Source of the DNA: Sporopachydermia quercuum
Lineage: Eukaryota; Ascomycota; Sporopachydermiomycetes; Sporopachydermiales; Sporopachydermiaceae
Reading direction: 5' to 3'
DNA: 64,000 nt
Assembly: GCA_001599295.1 (NCBI GenBank)
Contig: BCGN01000002.1
Span: forward strand, 372,001 to 436,000
This document shows, one piece after another, positions 33,285-45,545 of this stretch. The position numbers and the translations under genes are program-made. The notes under the pieces were generated by a model that saw nothing but the letters and a program-made list of their open reading frames with translations, had not been told where the DNA came from and ran no database searches. Within the stretch, counting starts at the first letter, position 1; every line of letters begins with the position of its first letter.

Positions 33285-35593
33285 ATGAGTTCAAGTCGAA
33301 TACCTATACCAACAAACACTCCCAAACGGAGAAGCCTGGTTGATATAACTAACAGCGCTGGGATTACGATCTCATCCATATCAAAACCCGGAGATTTCAA
33401 ATCACAAATGAAAAACTTTGAGACGGTTTCTGCAAGTAGTACAGTATTTGATGGTTCTGATGAATTGGAAAATGACCAGAGGCTGAATATGTATGACAGG
33501 GCAGAGCCTGGTCCAACATTAGGAGCACCTCAAAAAGCTCTAAATGCAATTTCACAGGCAGCAACTAACATCAGGATAAAAAGTCAAGATCTGAGAAATA
33601 ATGTGGAATCAAATGTATACAGCCAACTAACGACTCCGTGTGTGGCAAGATCAAAGTTAAATAATGGATTCCGTGCATTGTCCTCTGTCAGGAAAGACCA
33701 AAGCGCTGAATCAATCTCACGTTATACCACAGACAATTTTAGTGCAGTGTTGAAAACCATGGAAAAAGAAAGGAAAGACGGAATGGATTTGTTAAAAGAT
33801 TTTCTTGATTCACAGGAAAAAGAGATTGAAGAGCTGGTACAAAAATGCGAGAGTTTGGATAGGGGATTATTAGGGGCCGCAAGCAAGAAGCGTGATCTGG
33901 AGGATGCTATTTTCAACTCTGAAAACGAACTTGTGATGTTGAAAAGTAAAAAAAATAGGGCCGATTTAGAAACAGACAGAGAATTCATGGAATATAGGGT
34001 GTACGAGGATAAAAAGCTACAACAGAAACAGAACGAACTATCAGTGGAATTGCAGGAAATACAGAAAGCTCTGATAGATGCGCTGAATAAACTAGAAGCA
34101 GAAGATGATAGTGAGTTTAGTAAGCAAAAGGATTTACTGACCAAACAACTAGCAAAGTTAAATGATGAGTTATTTCAACAGAGACGGGCAGTTAATGAAG
34201 CAGTAAGCTCAGAGAGAATGGTACATAAGAATAAGCTTTTGGATCTAGATACCCTGCTCAACTCGACAAAACAAGCAGTTCAGTCTGAGTTTGACGAAAT
34301 CAGCTTGACATCCCAGGAAAAACTCAACGAGCTCCAACAATTATCTATGGCTTTGGATAATCTTTTGACAGAGTTTTCGGAAAAGGCATCTAAGCTGAAT
34401 CATCAAACTCATGTTCTTCGTACATTTGATGATGAAAGAATGTCATTAGAAATGCAAGTGCAATCTTTACGGAGCTCTCTGAGTGAGGTACTAGAACAAG
34501 AAGGTGTACTAAAAGAAATGGTAAAAGAGTCACAGGACATTTTAGACACATTTGAGAGCAAAATATATAAAGAAAAGATAATACAGCATAGATTACAGTA
34601 TTTGATACGTGACTTGAAAGGTCACATACCTGTTTTCATAAATTTAGAAACTTCGAGTGAGGTAGAAAATGAAACTGAAATACTTCTTTCTGATCTGAGC
34701 ATTGAGGATCAAAAACAAGACCTCATGCTTAAAGGTTCTGAACAAACTAAATCATTCAGATTTGATTCAATAACAGTTAATGATAAAGGAACCCAATTTT
34801 GTTCAAATATTGTTGGACAATTGGAGCTAGGTTTCAATGGATGTAATATATGTTGCGTTATAATTGCAGATCCTTCTAGTAATTTACTAGCTGACAAGGG
34901 CGAACCATTTTTGATTTCTGTACAACAAAAGCTTGATGAACTAAAAGATAGATTCCGTGTCAAAAATACTGACATTCATCTATCTTGCAAGAGTGTATGT
35001 TATGAAGGCGAATTTAAGAGGATTACAACTGATGATGAGAACAATGAATTAGGCCTTGATTGTAAGAATAGGTCTGGCCTGAGGTTATATTCTTTGTTTT
35101 CTGATGCAACAAGTCAAGAATTTTGTTGGGACATTCTGGTGAAGAAACCGGAAATGGAAGAAGCAAGTGTTAACCAGGTAAGGTTTCTGATTATTCCTAC
35201 AAAGCAAATTGATACACTTGTATCTCTTATCGAAAATCAGACAACTGTATGTATTCCTTTTTGAGATTGATAATATTACGTTATCAGGTGGAACAAAGAG
35301 GGAAATTTCAAATGTAGCCAGGGACCCAAAAACTAACATTGCGGTAGGAAAAAGTAATGGGTACTTGGCAGACATTGCTGAAGGCAAAGCTATCAGTTTT
35401 GCTATCAATTTCTGTTGAAAATGAAAGTGAGCTAATGAATCTCCTCTCGATTGGTTCAAAGGTATGTGAATTCTAATTCCTAATTAATTTGTAAAAAAGA
35501 TGGCACTTTTCTTTTGTATTACCCTAATAAAACTAACATGTTTCTTAGATTTCAAGTTTTCCAATGCCAATGAAGTCCTTGAAATCGTTGTAG
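33285..35593 (+). CDS. Kar3-associated Vik1/Cik1-like protein, three exons
   Basis: Exons 33285-35246, 35348-35461 and 35549-35593 give 706 residues. Introns of 101 and 87 bp both have GTATGT donors and ACTAAC branch sites (before GCGGTAG and TTTCTTAG). The head is basic (IPIPTNTPKRRSLVDIT), a long coiled coil spans about 145-455, and from about 490 the protein follows a kinesin motor fold: FDSITVNDKGTQ, then NGCNICCVIIADPSSN where motors have NVCIFAYGQTGSGKT, then IHLSCKSVCYEGEFKRI. The nucleotide P-loop is absent, as in Vik1 and Cik1, which pair with the minus-end motor Kar3 through a motor-homology domain that cannot bind ATP. Exons 2 and 3 supply the last strand and helix (LSVLLSISVENESELMNLL). 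Without splicing the frame stops at 35264. Vik1 versus Cik1 cannot be settled. Confidence 0.8.
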
Positions 35594-35600
35594 AGCTCTT

Positions 35601-35620
35601 TGTGTGTGTGTGTGTGTGTG
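35601..35620. repeat. TG dinucleotide run, ten units
   Basis: A (TG)10 tract stands just after the stop codon of the last VIK1/CIK1-like exon, probably within its 3' untranslated region. Confidence 0.9.
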
Positions 35621-35884
35621 TTTGCATGTATTTTAAAACGTTTTGATGTGGGATGGGCAGGTATTAGTAAGACAGGGATTTATTTATAGTATAATAACAT
35701 TATAACTACGGTTACATAATAATGGTGCTTATTCGATACCAAATTAAGTAGTTAGCGCATAGGTAAAAATAGTACAGTAATCCGTGCCTTTGATCCGGTC
35801 AACTTGAACAATCTACACTGATTGTTTACAGTATATGATGAATGTAAAATATTACATCCGATCTACCACAAATATATGAATTAA

Positions 35885-37485
35885 TCAGTTTTGAACTGAA
35901 AGTATGTCGTAAATCAGTCTCTTTAGTTCTTTCTTTGTTCCTAGAGTGTTATCTTCGACTTGAGGTTTTGTAGATATTGGTTCGGAGCTGTCTTTTGTTC
36001 GTATAGCAATCGAAGAAGTTGGTTGGGCATGGACATTGTGCGGTGTCGTGAACATAGGATTTAGGGACGGCTCTGATTTTATAGGAGCCGGAATATCATC
36101 ATCTATCAGATCCGATATCGGGTTCTTCTTGTTGCAGCATGTCCAGTCATCATCATCATGAAGCATAGTCGAACTTAGCTTTGTCAAGATACCTGAACGT
36201 TCAACAATTGAATACGGAAAGAGTTCTGTTGAATTATGGAAATCTTCTATTGTGATCAAGACAGACTCCTTCTTGTATGTCTCTTTTGCTTTCTTATTCT
36301 GTCTGTCTTTTGTTGACAGCTTAGTTGTAGTACGAAGTCCTGTATCTTGATCCACTAAAATCGAGAATTTGTTAGACTTTCGTATCCTCACTGTTTCAAG
36401 AGTTTGATACAATAAGTTCTTTAGGTGATACTCTAATCCAAGAAGCATTATCTCAGTAGCATTTTGGCCAAGCCCACCTAATAGGCCATGCTCTCTCAAT
36501 ATACCTAACATTCTTTCTCTTAAAGCATCATTATCTGGCAACTCAAACGTTTCTGACGCTAGTGGTGCTTGATAGCTATGAATGATATCTTGTGACCAGT
36601 TGATGAGACCACCTCCCGCAGAGATCTTTTCCTTGTCGCTGACAATGGGTATTTTAGGTACCAGTTCACGTCTTGCTGTAGCATAAGCACTATCGAAATA
36701 GTCAGGATCTTTGCCTGAGTTCTGCAGATTGTTAGTATTCACATAAATCAAGGTGTATGAAGCAATTATTATAAGATAAATCTATCTAAATAATTACATC
36801 TTGTGAGTAACTAACTTACTTCCTTGATTAGCTTTATTCTTTTCCTTTCTCTGACTGGCAATGCTAAAATATCTGTTTTTACCCGTTCGTATTGGGTAAC
36901 TGCCTTATTTGAGCCTCTATCCTTCCTCTTCTTACCAAATGCATTGAATACGGATGAACTATTAGATGATTGTGGTGGGTTTCTGAAGGCATTTACTAAA
37001 TTTGCTAACAGAAACTGGTTATGCATTCGAACCGTACGGGGGTTTAGTATATCTGATAAAGAATCTTTCAGTTCATGTCGTGTGAGTTTACCTACAGAGT
37101 AATGTTAGCTTATAAACCCCATAAAACCTCCGACAATAAAGGTTCTATTGTTAAGCTTGCATAGAACTATTCACTTACCTGTTAAGAATTTCTGTAAAAC
37201 CGTATGATACTCCTCCCAATTTTTTCCCAGTGCTCTTTGAAACTCTATAGTAATTGACTCTATGTCTAGTCTTTTAGGAACTTGGGGTTGCTGCTTTGAT
37301 AGCTTTGACGCGTTTGCAAGATTTAATGCGCTTTGACTCGATGCAATATTTATTGGATTGATAGACATAGCACCATTTGTTACTGAATCCTGATCCATAC
37401 CTCTATCTGCAGCAAAATTATCATCTACCAAGTCGGATCCTGGTGCAATGGGGCTACTTTGAAGAGGACTTGACATTGTTTGCAT
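35885..37485 (-). CDS. HFI1: SAGA complex subunit Hfi1/Ada1, three exons
   Basis: Exons on the minus strand are 37485-37179, 37091-36820 and 36721-35885, giving 471 residues (Saccharomyces 488). Introns are 87 and 98 bp, with GTAAGT donors, GCTAAC and TACTAAC branch sites, and GTAG and GCAG acceptors. Joining gives KFLTGKLTRHELKDSL and, at the second join, IKEN SGKDPDYFDSAY without a break. Early residues (IEFQRALGKNWEEYHTVLQK) are the Ada1 family start. The histone-fold region lies in exon 3 (DALRERMLGILREHGLLGG, then ATEIMLLGLEYHLKNLLYQ) and is known to pair with Taf12. Hfi1 is a structural core subunit of the SAGA co-activator. Confidence 0.92.
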
Positions 37486-38337
37486 CTTAAAATTGAATGA
37501 ATGATAACTCTCTCTTGCTCAATATCAACTTAGTCAAGCGACAGTGAGCCTAATATTGTATACAGATTGCTGAGATAGTTTTCAGAATCTATCTCGGCGT
37601 TATCTTCTAATGTAAAGATTAATGTTTGATAACTACGAATATTAATTGCTTATATGAGTTCATTTGAGATAGATTAACACCATAAGCTACCCCAGGTTAT
37701 TTGATACTTTCAATCCTTTGCACTAATGATTGCACAATTCAATCTTGAGATGAATAACTAGTTTCACATCTCCATTTGTCTTTGAGAACACCCAAACAAC
37801 TTAAAATTAAATAACTATATAAGCTTTCATTTCCTAATTTAGTGTACCTGCATAATACCACATATGACCACAGGATATTAATTACATTTGATCACATAAA
37901 CGTTGATAGTTGAGTTGGCTCCAAAAACCTTTCATCAATGTGTGGTGTTATAAACAGCCATTCCAGCATAAGAAGGGAATAGCTTGTATTTTAAGGTAAT
38001 GATGAAGATGTTTAGAACTAGAAATTATATAAAGGAATATTGCTAGAGTTCGTAGTAATCGAATATTTTTCTGATATAATCCGGATTATCAGGCTCAACT
38101 AAGGCACAAAAATATAAAATGTATGATTGTATTTTCTTGGATGGCTATTCATATTGTACACGGTATAAATTATATATGGGGTAATCAGTAAGACCTAAAA
38201 TAATAATACACTAGATTCATAAAATTTCATGGTTTCTCTTGCATGAAGGTCTCCCTGTTCTCTTTATTCGTTCGCTTACTTCTTCTCTCTGTTGACTCTT
38301 TTTTCATTCAACCTTATATTATCAGACCACATTCTAT
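37486..38337. other. Intergenic between HFI1 and the Cut12-like gene
   Basis: About 850 bp. It is the HFI1 promoter and the 3' flank of no other supported gene on the plus strand. No repeats or RNA genes recognised. Confidence 0.55.
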
Positions 38338-40374
38338 TCAAGCATCCATCATGGTAATATCTCGAACAGAGGATTGGTCAAGGACAGGCTGACCCTCATC
38401 GATTTCACCTTTGACAGATGACCATATCTTACCAGAGCGAACTGAAGAATCAAAACGGTGCTTAAATGGGAATGATGGCTTATCTGGGACAACGTTTGGA
38501 GGAATATCAGAGAGAACTGTGGCTCGTGAGTTCCCACTTGACTTCTGAAGGGGACGGACAAAAGCAGAGTTCACATCTTGTTCCTGGGGTCCGTCACGAT
38601 AGATGTTCGTTTTCCATCCATTTTTCAAACCGGGTGCTCGGGCATTAGTGTTGTCGGCGTTCAGTTTCAGTAAATGGATGTCTTTTCTCTGGTTATCGAT
38701 AACATTCTGTAGTTCCATGTTTTTACGTTTTGCATCAAGATATTCATTTTCCAGGTCTCTTAACTGTCTTTCTAAAGACCGTGTCAATAACTCACTAGCT
38801 AGTTTTGTTTTATCATGTTTACATTTCTCCTGCTTTAGAATATCCAACTGCGATTCTTTTTGCTCTAGCAACATTTCCTGTTGTTTGATCTTAGACTCCC
38901 GCACTTCAAGCTCAGTTTGGAACATGATCTTTTTTTCCTCGTACTTCTTGATGAACTGTTCTTCCATATACCTATTACGTTCCTGAGATTGCGAAAGCGT
39001 TTTCTGAAGTTTTAGGACTTCTTCCGATCTAGCCGACGCAGTTTCTGTTATGATAGATAGCTCAGTCTTGAGTTTTGCATAATTCTCATCTATATTACGC
39101 CTATTCCTTTCTGTTATTTCACTTTTGACCATTTCAAGTTGATGAGCTAGTGAGCCATTGTCTCGACTTAACTCAAGATTCCGAGATTGGAGTAATTCTA
39201 ACTGGTTTCTGAAACTTGCTGCTGTTTGAGTTGACATCTCTGTTTCATTTTTCGTCTGACTTACCATACGTTGCAATTGATTGATGTGATTTGCTTGCTG
39301 TTCCATCATGTGTTTTGATTCAATCAGTTCTTTTTCCAATCCAGTGTTCATATGATATTGGTCGACGTATTTGATCTCAGGAAACACTGGCTGCTTTATT
39401 GTCTGAACATATTGTCTATATAATCTATCGTAATATATCAGAAGTTTAGTATTCTTTCGTATTTCAAAATTAAGCTGGGATTCTAAGTCGATTATCAGTT
39501 CATTCTGCTCCTTAGCAAACTTATAGTAAAACTCCTTCTCTTGGGCTATCTCATATAGTTTTGTAGAATCATTGATCTGTGATCTTTTTTTCTGTATGTT
39601 ATTAGAACCATTCTTATTAGTGATCTGAAGAGTCGGTATGGAACTAATACTCTTATTATTGACCTCAGACTGAAAATTGCCAACTATTTCACTCAATTTC
39701 TGTTTCTGTATGTATACCTGCTGTAAAATATTCGAAAGCTTCTTTTGGAATGGGTCTTCGAGCTCCAACATCTCAACTATTTCAGCAACAGGTTTTATAT
39801 CAGAAATCCCTGAAGAAGTACCGCCTGTAGTATTACCGGTTTCCCCAATCAGAGGATGATGTGGTCTATCTATTTTCTTCTCTCGAGAATTAGAGTCTAT
39901 CGGGTTTTCATTTACTTTGCCAATTAAGTTTTCAGTTTTCGAAACCCAAGGACTAGGAAACTTTCCTGGATAATCGACAGCTAAACCGCTCTTCGAGTTT
40001 CTACTATATTTGGTTCCATATGTTGTCGATACGTCGAACAGTGCAGTCGCATTCTCATCCTCATCATTCTCGCCTTTTTCCTTGTCAGTAATGGGCAGTA
40101 ACTTGCTACTTTCATTGAAACCTTTAGCCCAAGAGACTGTTTTCAGTTTACTTGCTGTTCCTGGGGTTTTGAGAATGCCTCCATTTAGTGTTCGAGTCGG
40201 AAGTCGTATAGGTGTTGAAAGTTCATCGAGATTTTTTGCTTGTGGTTGAATTATACGATCTCTAGCTAATACAGATGATAATCTGCGCTTTACGTCATCT
40301 GAAAGATTTCTGTTGTTCTCTTTTTCCGGTTTCTTTCTTGGGAGTTCAATCATGGTCGCCGAATTAATTGTCAT
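38338..40374 (-). CDS. Cut12-family spindle pole body protein
   Basis: 678 residues from the ATG at 40374. Near residues 65-80 it carries GGILKTPGTASKLKTVSW and near 130-144 GLAVDYPGKFPSPWVSK. Both are hallmark phrases of the fungal Cut12 spindle-pole family (usually ILxTPGTxxxRRKxVSF and CPGKFPSPW). The rest is dominated by coiled coil from about 200 to 570, with a Ser-rich tail. In fission yeast Cut12 anchors at the spindle pole body and promotes polo kinase activity at mitotic entry. Saccharomyces has no obvious orthologue. A second ATG lies seven codons in. The family call rests on the two motifs and coiled-coil layout, not an alignment. Confidence 0.72.
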   Translation of the reverse strand: MTINSATMIELPRKKPEKENNRNLSDDVKRRLSSVLARDRIIQPQAKNLDELSTPIRLPTRTLNGGILKTPGTASKLKTVSWAKGFNESSKLLPITDKEKGENDEDENATALFDVSTTYGTKYSRNSKSGLAVDYPGKFPSPWVSKTENLIGKVNENPIDSNSREKKIDRPHHPLIGETGNTTGGTSSGISDIKPVAEIVEMLELEDPFQKKLSNILQQVYIQKQKLSEIVGNFQSEVNNKSISSIPTLQITNKNGSNNIQKKRSQINDSTKLYEIAQEKEFYYKFAKEQNELIIDLESQLNFEIRKNTKLLIYYDRLYRQYVQTIKQPVFPEIKYVDQYHMNTGLEKELIESKHMMEQQANHINQLQRMVSQTKNETEMSTQTAASFRNQLELLQSRNLELSRDNGSLAHQLEMVKSEITERNRRNIDENYAKLKTELSIITETASARSEEVLKLQKTLSQSQERNRYMEEQFIKKYEEKKIMFQTELEVRESKIKQQEMLLEQKESQLDILKQEKCKHDKTKLASELLTRSLERQLRDLENEYLDAKRKNMELQNVIDNQRKDIHLLKLNADNTNARAPGLKNGWKTNIYRDGPQEQDVNSAFVRPLQKSSGNSRATVLSDIPPNVVPDKPSFPFKHRFDSSVRSGKIWSSVKGEIDEGQPVLDQSSVRDITMMDA

Positions 40375-43300
40375 TATCAACTCAACATTTCTTGTTCAGT
40401 TTATATACTTCCGAAAAAGAAAATTAAAACATCAAGCAAAAGCAAATAGTGGTGAATAAATCAGTACTCCGTGAAAGTGAGCGTTTCACTTCTTTACAAA
40501 TGATCTGGCTCAAAGTGATTCAGTTCTTTGTCAAAGGGTTGATTAAATCAAACAGGATTAATGATAATCCTAGTCAGCTTGTGTAGCAATGTCTTTTGAA
40601 TTTGCAAATTCGTATTATCAAGTGAAAATCTCGGAAGCTCAATTACAATTTATAGTTTTAGTTATATGAATGTTGAAACAAACCAGACATATGTGTTACT
40701 ATGGTGTGTTATTGATGTTAGGTAATGTAATTTGAGTTTTATATTTTTATTTGTAAGGCCTGATAGTAATTTGATACTAATCAGTAGAAATATAAACACA
40801 TTTTGTTGTCATGACAACCCCATCACGTGATTATAGATAAATGATTATGTAATCATTGGTATTAATCCACCAATAAGGCGAAGCATAAGAATGGGACAAT
40901 CGCTGGTATCAAGGAGAAATAAACCATGACCGACTTAACTTTGAAAGTACGAAATTGCACGATAGTAACAGGAATGAAATTAGAATTAGAATTAGAGGCA
41001 TAAAGTCAAGTTCTTCGGAGGTTGAATAAGAACGATTCCATCATCTAAAATATGAGTGTCTTATCTGCATGATTGTTAAGCATTTTTGAAATGATAAAGA
41101 AGTCATTTCCATCGTTGAGGTGAATAAAAAACGAAACAAAAAAAAAATTTCTTGAACTCGACGTCTGCGAACCTATACTCTTTATCTCATTAGTGCCGTT
41201 TCAATATAAGACTAAATGATGCGCACGGTGTTATTGTTCAGTCAAAGCACTCCTTTTAAAAAAAAATCCCTAGTACTATTTCAGCTAGTTTTTGTTTTAT
41301 CTTGTAACAAAAGTTGTCCCTAAAAGAATGTGGCTTATCACTCGTACATTCTTTCCGGAGATCTATAATCAATCTCTCACAAAAAGCTGATAGCAGGAGC
41401 TTTTTATATCAATCAAAGGCAATTGCTTACCCCGTAACTTAGAAGTTTATTTTTCTTCGTTCGCGCTAGTCTCAATGAGGAGATTACGAAGTAGGGAATT
41501 GACAAGATATAAGGTTTAATTTAATGTCACCTAAATAGAGTATATACTATACACGTACCTGTAATGGGTACCTAAAATTTCAGTTGCCAGATCAAATATT
41601 CGTTTATCTTGTTCAGGGCTTTTGATTTAACTCTCGTCCTTCTTTTTNCGCTATAGCATACGTTTGAATGAAAAGAGATATGTAGTTATCTTCAGCAAGA
41701 ATCAACTAAGCCATTCAGTTCACTGCAGAGATCACACAGACCGCGTGTATGCAACAGCAGTGTTTGATTGACTATAGTCTATTTAGTTCAAGGGGTTGTA
41801 TCATTGCATTATCAATGGTATCAGGGAAGCAAGCTAGCCTAAATGACGAATTGTATAAATAGGAAGAATGGTACGGTTTTATGGACAGCACACTAAACGT
41901 CACAGTAGCGGATCATAAACCAACTAACTTGATAAGAAACCTTAGTGGTATAATTCAGATGAAGTATATATACATATATTTTTCTCTTAGTAATGCTATG
42001 AGTACCAAGTTTCAGTTCATTCAAACAAAATTAATGTTATGGCAGACTTATGTTCTTTAAAACCAAAGTTTCTATCAAACCAGGTGAGGCTACCTGACAT
42101 TACAAACTCTTCATTATTTCCATCCTCAAGCGTGACCATTCTACTTCCAAGTAGTATATAACTTTTTTATATTTTTCTTTTTTTCAACTAATTCAAATGA
42201 ACGTGTTAAAATCCAAACAAAAATCAGAACAAATTCATCATACATTTATTATTGCAACAACTGTTACTTGACTTGTATTCTTTGGAGTCCCTATCATTTG
42301 AAACGGAGTTAAGGTTCATCCAGACTGCCCCATAGGGATACCATACTTTTTATGGTTATTTTTCCATTGAGTTATTCGCTAAAACCTAATTCATTTCCTC
42401 ATTCTCTCGTTGACAAAAATTAAATGGTTTTCAAATCAAAACCAATTAGATCAAATCGGTAATGTCAACCAATTTATTAAAGTAGGATTTAGTTAGCGCA
42501 GAATTTTGGGCTTTTGCTGACAAAGAATTGAATCAACATTCAATAAATGTTGAAGACCCATCCCTCATTATGTAGTTGGGTTCAAGCTCGACACACAAAC
42601 CCCCATTGTTTGTGTGGTTAAATTAAGTTTTATATACAGAAGGAGTACCTAGATATAGAGTAGAGAATTGGGATATTTCTAGGAGGGGATTGCGTACTAT
42701 TTTGAAGTGATTCGGCTAATTTTGTGATGCGAAATTCTCACTAGCAGTGTTCCTTGAGCAGGAAAAAACATAAATAAACAAGAACATTGATCTAGTTGTA
42801 TAAGGTTTATCGTTAACTGCCTTTCACAATAAACGTGACAATTCAGTTGTAGATGCTCTTTCTTTAAAAACCCAGTTATAATAATCATTTCCAAATATCT
42901 CCATGGTTACCAAATCTTTGAACTAGTGATATTGCCATTATCTTTTTTGCCGTAATTGGACATTTTTTGGACATAGAGAGTTCGTCTACCATTAAGATTC
43001 TTGGAAGAATTAAGATGGACGCTATACCATTTTTATGATTAATCATGATTCTGACTAAAAGTAAGACTTTCACTATTCATTGTCTTGAAGTCCCTTGATT
43101 AACGAAAAAAATAGTTTACAATTGACATCAATCATTTGGCAGTTTAAATTGTAAGATATCACTACTAGCAGTTATGATTGATACGAAATACATCAAGCAA
43201 CACAACAATAATTCTGGCGATTTTTCGTCTATGACTTGACAAATCTGTGACAAATAAATATTGTAGTGTTACGTAAATTCAACAATCTATACATCATCCA

Positions 43301-44554
43301 GAATACTAAAGACCCCTAGCATTCAGCGAAGATCAATGTAAAAAAATCAGAACGGTAATTATAAAGTAGTACATCTCGTTGCAAGTTTAGTTTAGATGTT
43401 ATGTCATTGGACTAATTTTACCAATTTTTATTGCTTAAACAGAAATAACAGAAAGTAGGACAATTAGATGCGATTTTCAGTTAGTTAGTCCAGTGGAATC
43501 TAAAGTCAGACAAAAGTTGTCCGTCATATTTATAGAATTTTAGACAGAATGGTTTACGCCATGCTATCTGTAAATCTCACGACCTCTGTGAAGATTCTGC
43601 AAAGGTTAGATGAGTGGATATAGTTTGGAATTAGACTACTAGAACAATTACATATATATAAATTGTTCTTAAAATTCGATTCTTTGAGACAAGTAGTAGT
43701 GATGAGATAATTACTTTGCAAGAGATGTGATCTTTATCAAAAGGGGACAAGGGAGGCTTAGCGATTATAAGAACATGTATCTGATTACTCTTTGTATTTC
43801 CAATAGCGTTGATAAAATGCATATTTTATTATTTTCAGTTATTCTGCGATTTCACCTGTCGCTGGTACTTTTCCAACAATGTTTATTCTATTAAAATAAA
43901 AATTGAAATAAACTCCGTTTACTTAGGTTCACCATACATAAGAATAAACAACCGAAGGGCCCATGCTTATAGATCAATAAGAATTATATCTATATTTTTG
44001 TTATGTTTGGTCTGTAGTTTATGATTCAACTGTTTCATAAATGTATAGGAATTGATTATCACTTAACGATCTAAAAGCGTAAATATTCTACATCGTACTA
44101 ACAAATAGAAAGGATTAATCAAGCTTGTCACTACGATAGCTTCTGAGCTTACGATAAGATTCTCTATACTATTGAGATGAAGAAAAAGAACCGTTGAGTT
44201 AGTACGATGTCTAAAGACCTAACCCCCATCATTGAGAAGATGCAACCCTACACGTTCTGAAACAGTAAAACCCATTCAATTGCGTAACCATTATTAAAGC
44301 TTAAACGAACGCATAATGGGCATAATATAATGTGCATAATGTGTCCAACAACATGCTCAATATTTCTGGCGCGGTGGGACGCAGATTTATGCGCTACTTC
44401 CTTCTCTGAGGAACGCTGGGAGGAATAGGAAAAAGAAGGGAACTCGTTTCTTGAATAAAGGACTTCCAAACTACAATGGACATCATCATGAGGTTGCGCA
44501 AAGCTCATGCTCCGATTGAGATATCGCCCGTGATATCAGGAGCATAGTAATTCA
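40375..44554. other. Gene desert
   Basis: About 4.2 kb without a supported gene. Minus-strand frames near 42697-43073 and 43631-43822 and plus-strand 43809-44024 show no motif. A minus-strand frame at 44248-44508 (86 codons, ATG start) lies directly downstream of the transposase relic and may belong to the same element. One ambiguous base near 41648. Confidence 0.55.
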
Positions 44555-45545
44555 CCTACGTAAAGGAAAAAAGTCGTCCTTTTAAAACTTTTATTGATCT
44601 CTCGACCACCATCCTATGTCTGGAATGGATTAAATTGAAATATTCCTATTTGTTTGCAGGATCATCAGATCCTTTCGACCACTGATTAAGATAATATGGA
44701 ATTCTCCGATGTGGGGAAGGTACCTTGGCCGATAGACGATAGCCTGCATCCTCAAAAAAATAGTTGCTAGGGACATTGAATCCCTCAGTACACAAAACTT
44801 CTAGTACATGCCTTTCATGAGCTGAACCTTCGCACCCAGCTTTGACATACAGAAACTATTGATTGAAAACCACCAGAACGTTTATCGACCCAAAAGCCAT
44901 TCTATTCCTAAAGACTTCCATATTGCCTTTGATATTGACTGGAGCATGAGTTCCATCAAGTGCACCCAAACTATTACGAAGTAAAGGTGATTCTTTGCCA
45001 AACCATTAAANCTGAAACGGGTAAACTAATCCATTTTATCGCAAATTTCCTAAAGTACTTACACATCTTCCGGATGTAGGATCACCTCCGCCCTTCAATC
45101 TATGGGATCTTTTAGCATCCTATTTGAGTATCCATGTAATACAAACAAATAAATCGCTAGCTCCTCACGGGCTGTTACAGATTTAAATCTCCAAGACCGA
45201 AATTATATAATTTTCTTCTCAAATCATAAGTGTTATTCTATTCATATGCCCTTTCTCGTCAAGCTACCATAGCTTGCAAGAAGATTTGTAAATTAAGGAT
45301 TACCAAATATCCACTTGTAAGATTTCCCTTTTCCAGCTCTTCTTTACTTTCGAAGCTCGATGACAAGTTCAATGATTTCAACTACCCTGGCACATCGAAT
45401 ATAGAACCCGATATTGTCGTTGCTATTGTGTTGATCAATATCATCCTCCAGAAACTCATCACCGGACGAGGAACCACTTTCGGAACCCGAAATTCCGGAC
45501 TGCTCAGATATTATATCTGCTTCAAATTCAATGAGTATCTTTCAA
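44555..45545 (-). mobile_element. PIF/Harbinger-type DNA transposon relic (DDE transposase)
   Basis: Minus-strand pieces in different frames match successive parts of a Harbinger transposase. From 5' to 3': an acidic Ser-rich stretch (45345-45540) as in many family N-termini; AREELAIYLFVLHGYSNRM (about 45100-45186); LGALDGTHAPV with the first catalytic Asp (about 44862-45003); YVKAGCEGSAHERHVLE and FFEDAGYRLSAKV with the second Asp (about 44655-44860); and MVVERSIKVLKGRLFSF with the catalytic Glu (about 44555-44619). At least three frame changes and several stops separate the pieces, so no transposase can be made. The order and the intact D, D, E positions make the family call firm. Terminal inverted repeats and the usual 3-bp target duplication were not located. 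One ambiguous base at about 45011. Confidence 0.8.

Noticed and set aside
33722-34144. 140-codon minus-strand frame inside the coiled-coil gene
   Set aside because: Antisense shadow of a Lys/Glu/Leu-rich coiled coil; Ser/Phe/Leu-rich composition is the complement.
44248-44508. 86-codon ATG frame on the minus strand next to the transposase relic
   Set aside because: No match to the transposase C-terminus or to any host family; kept only as part of the flank.
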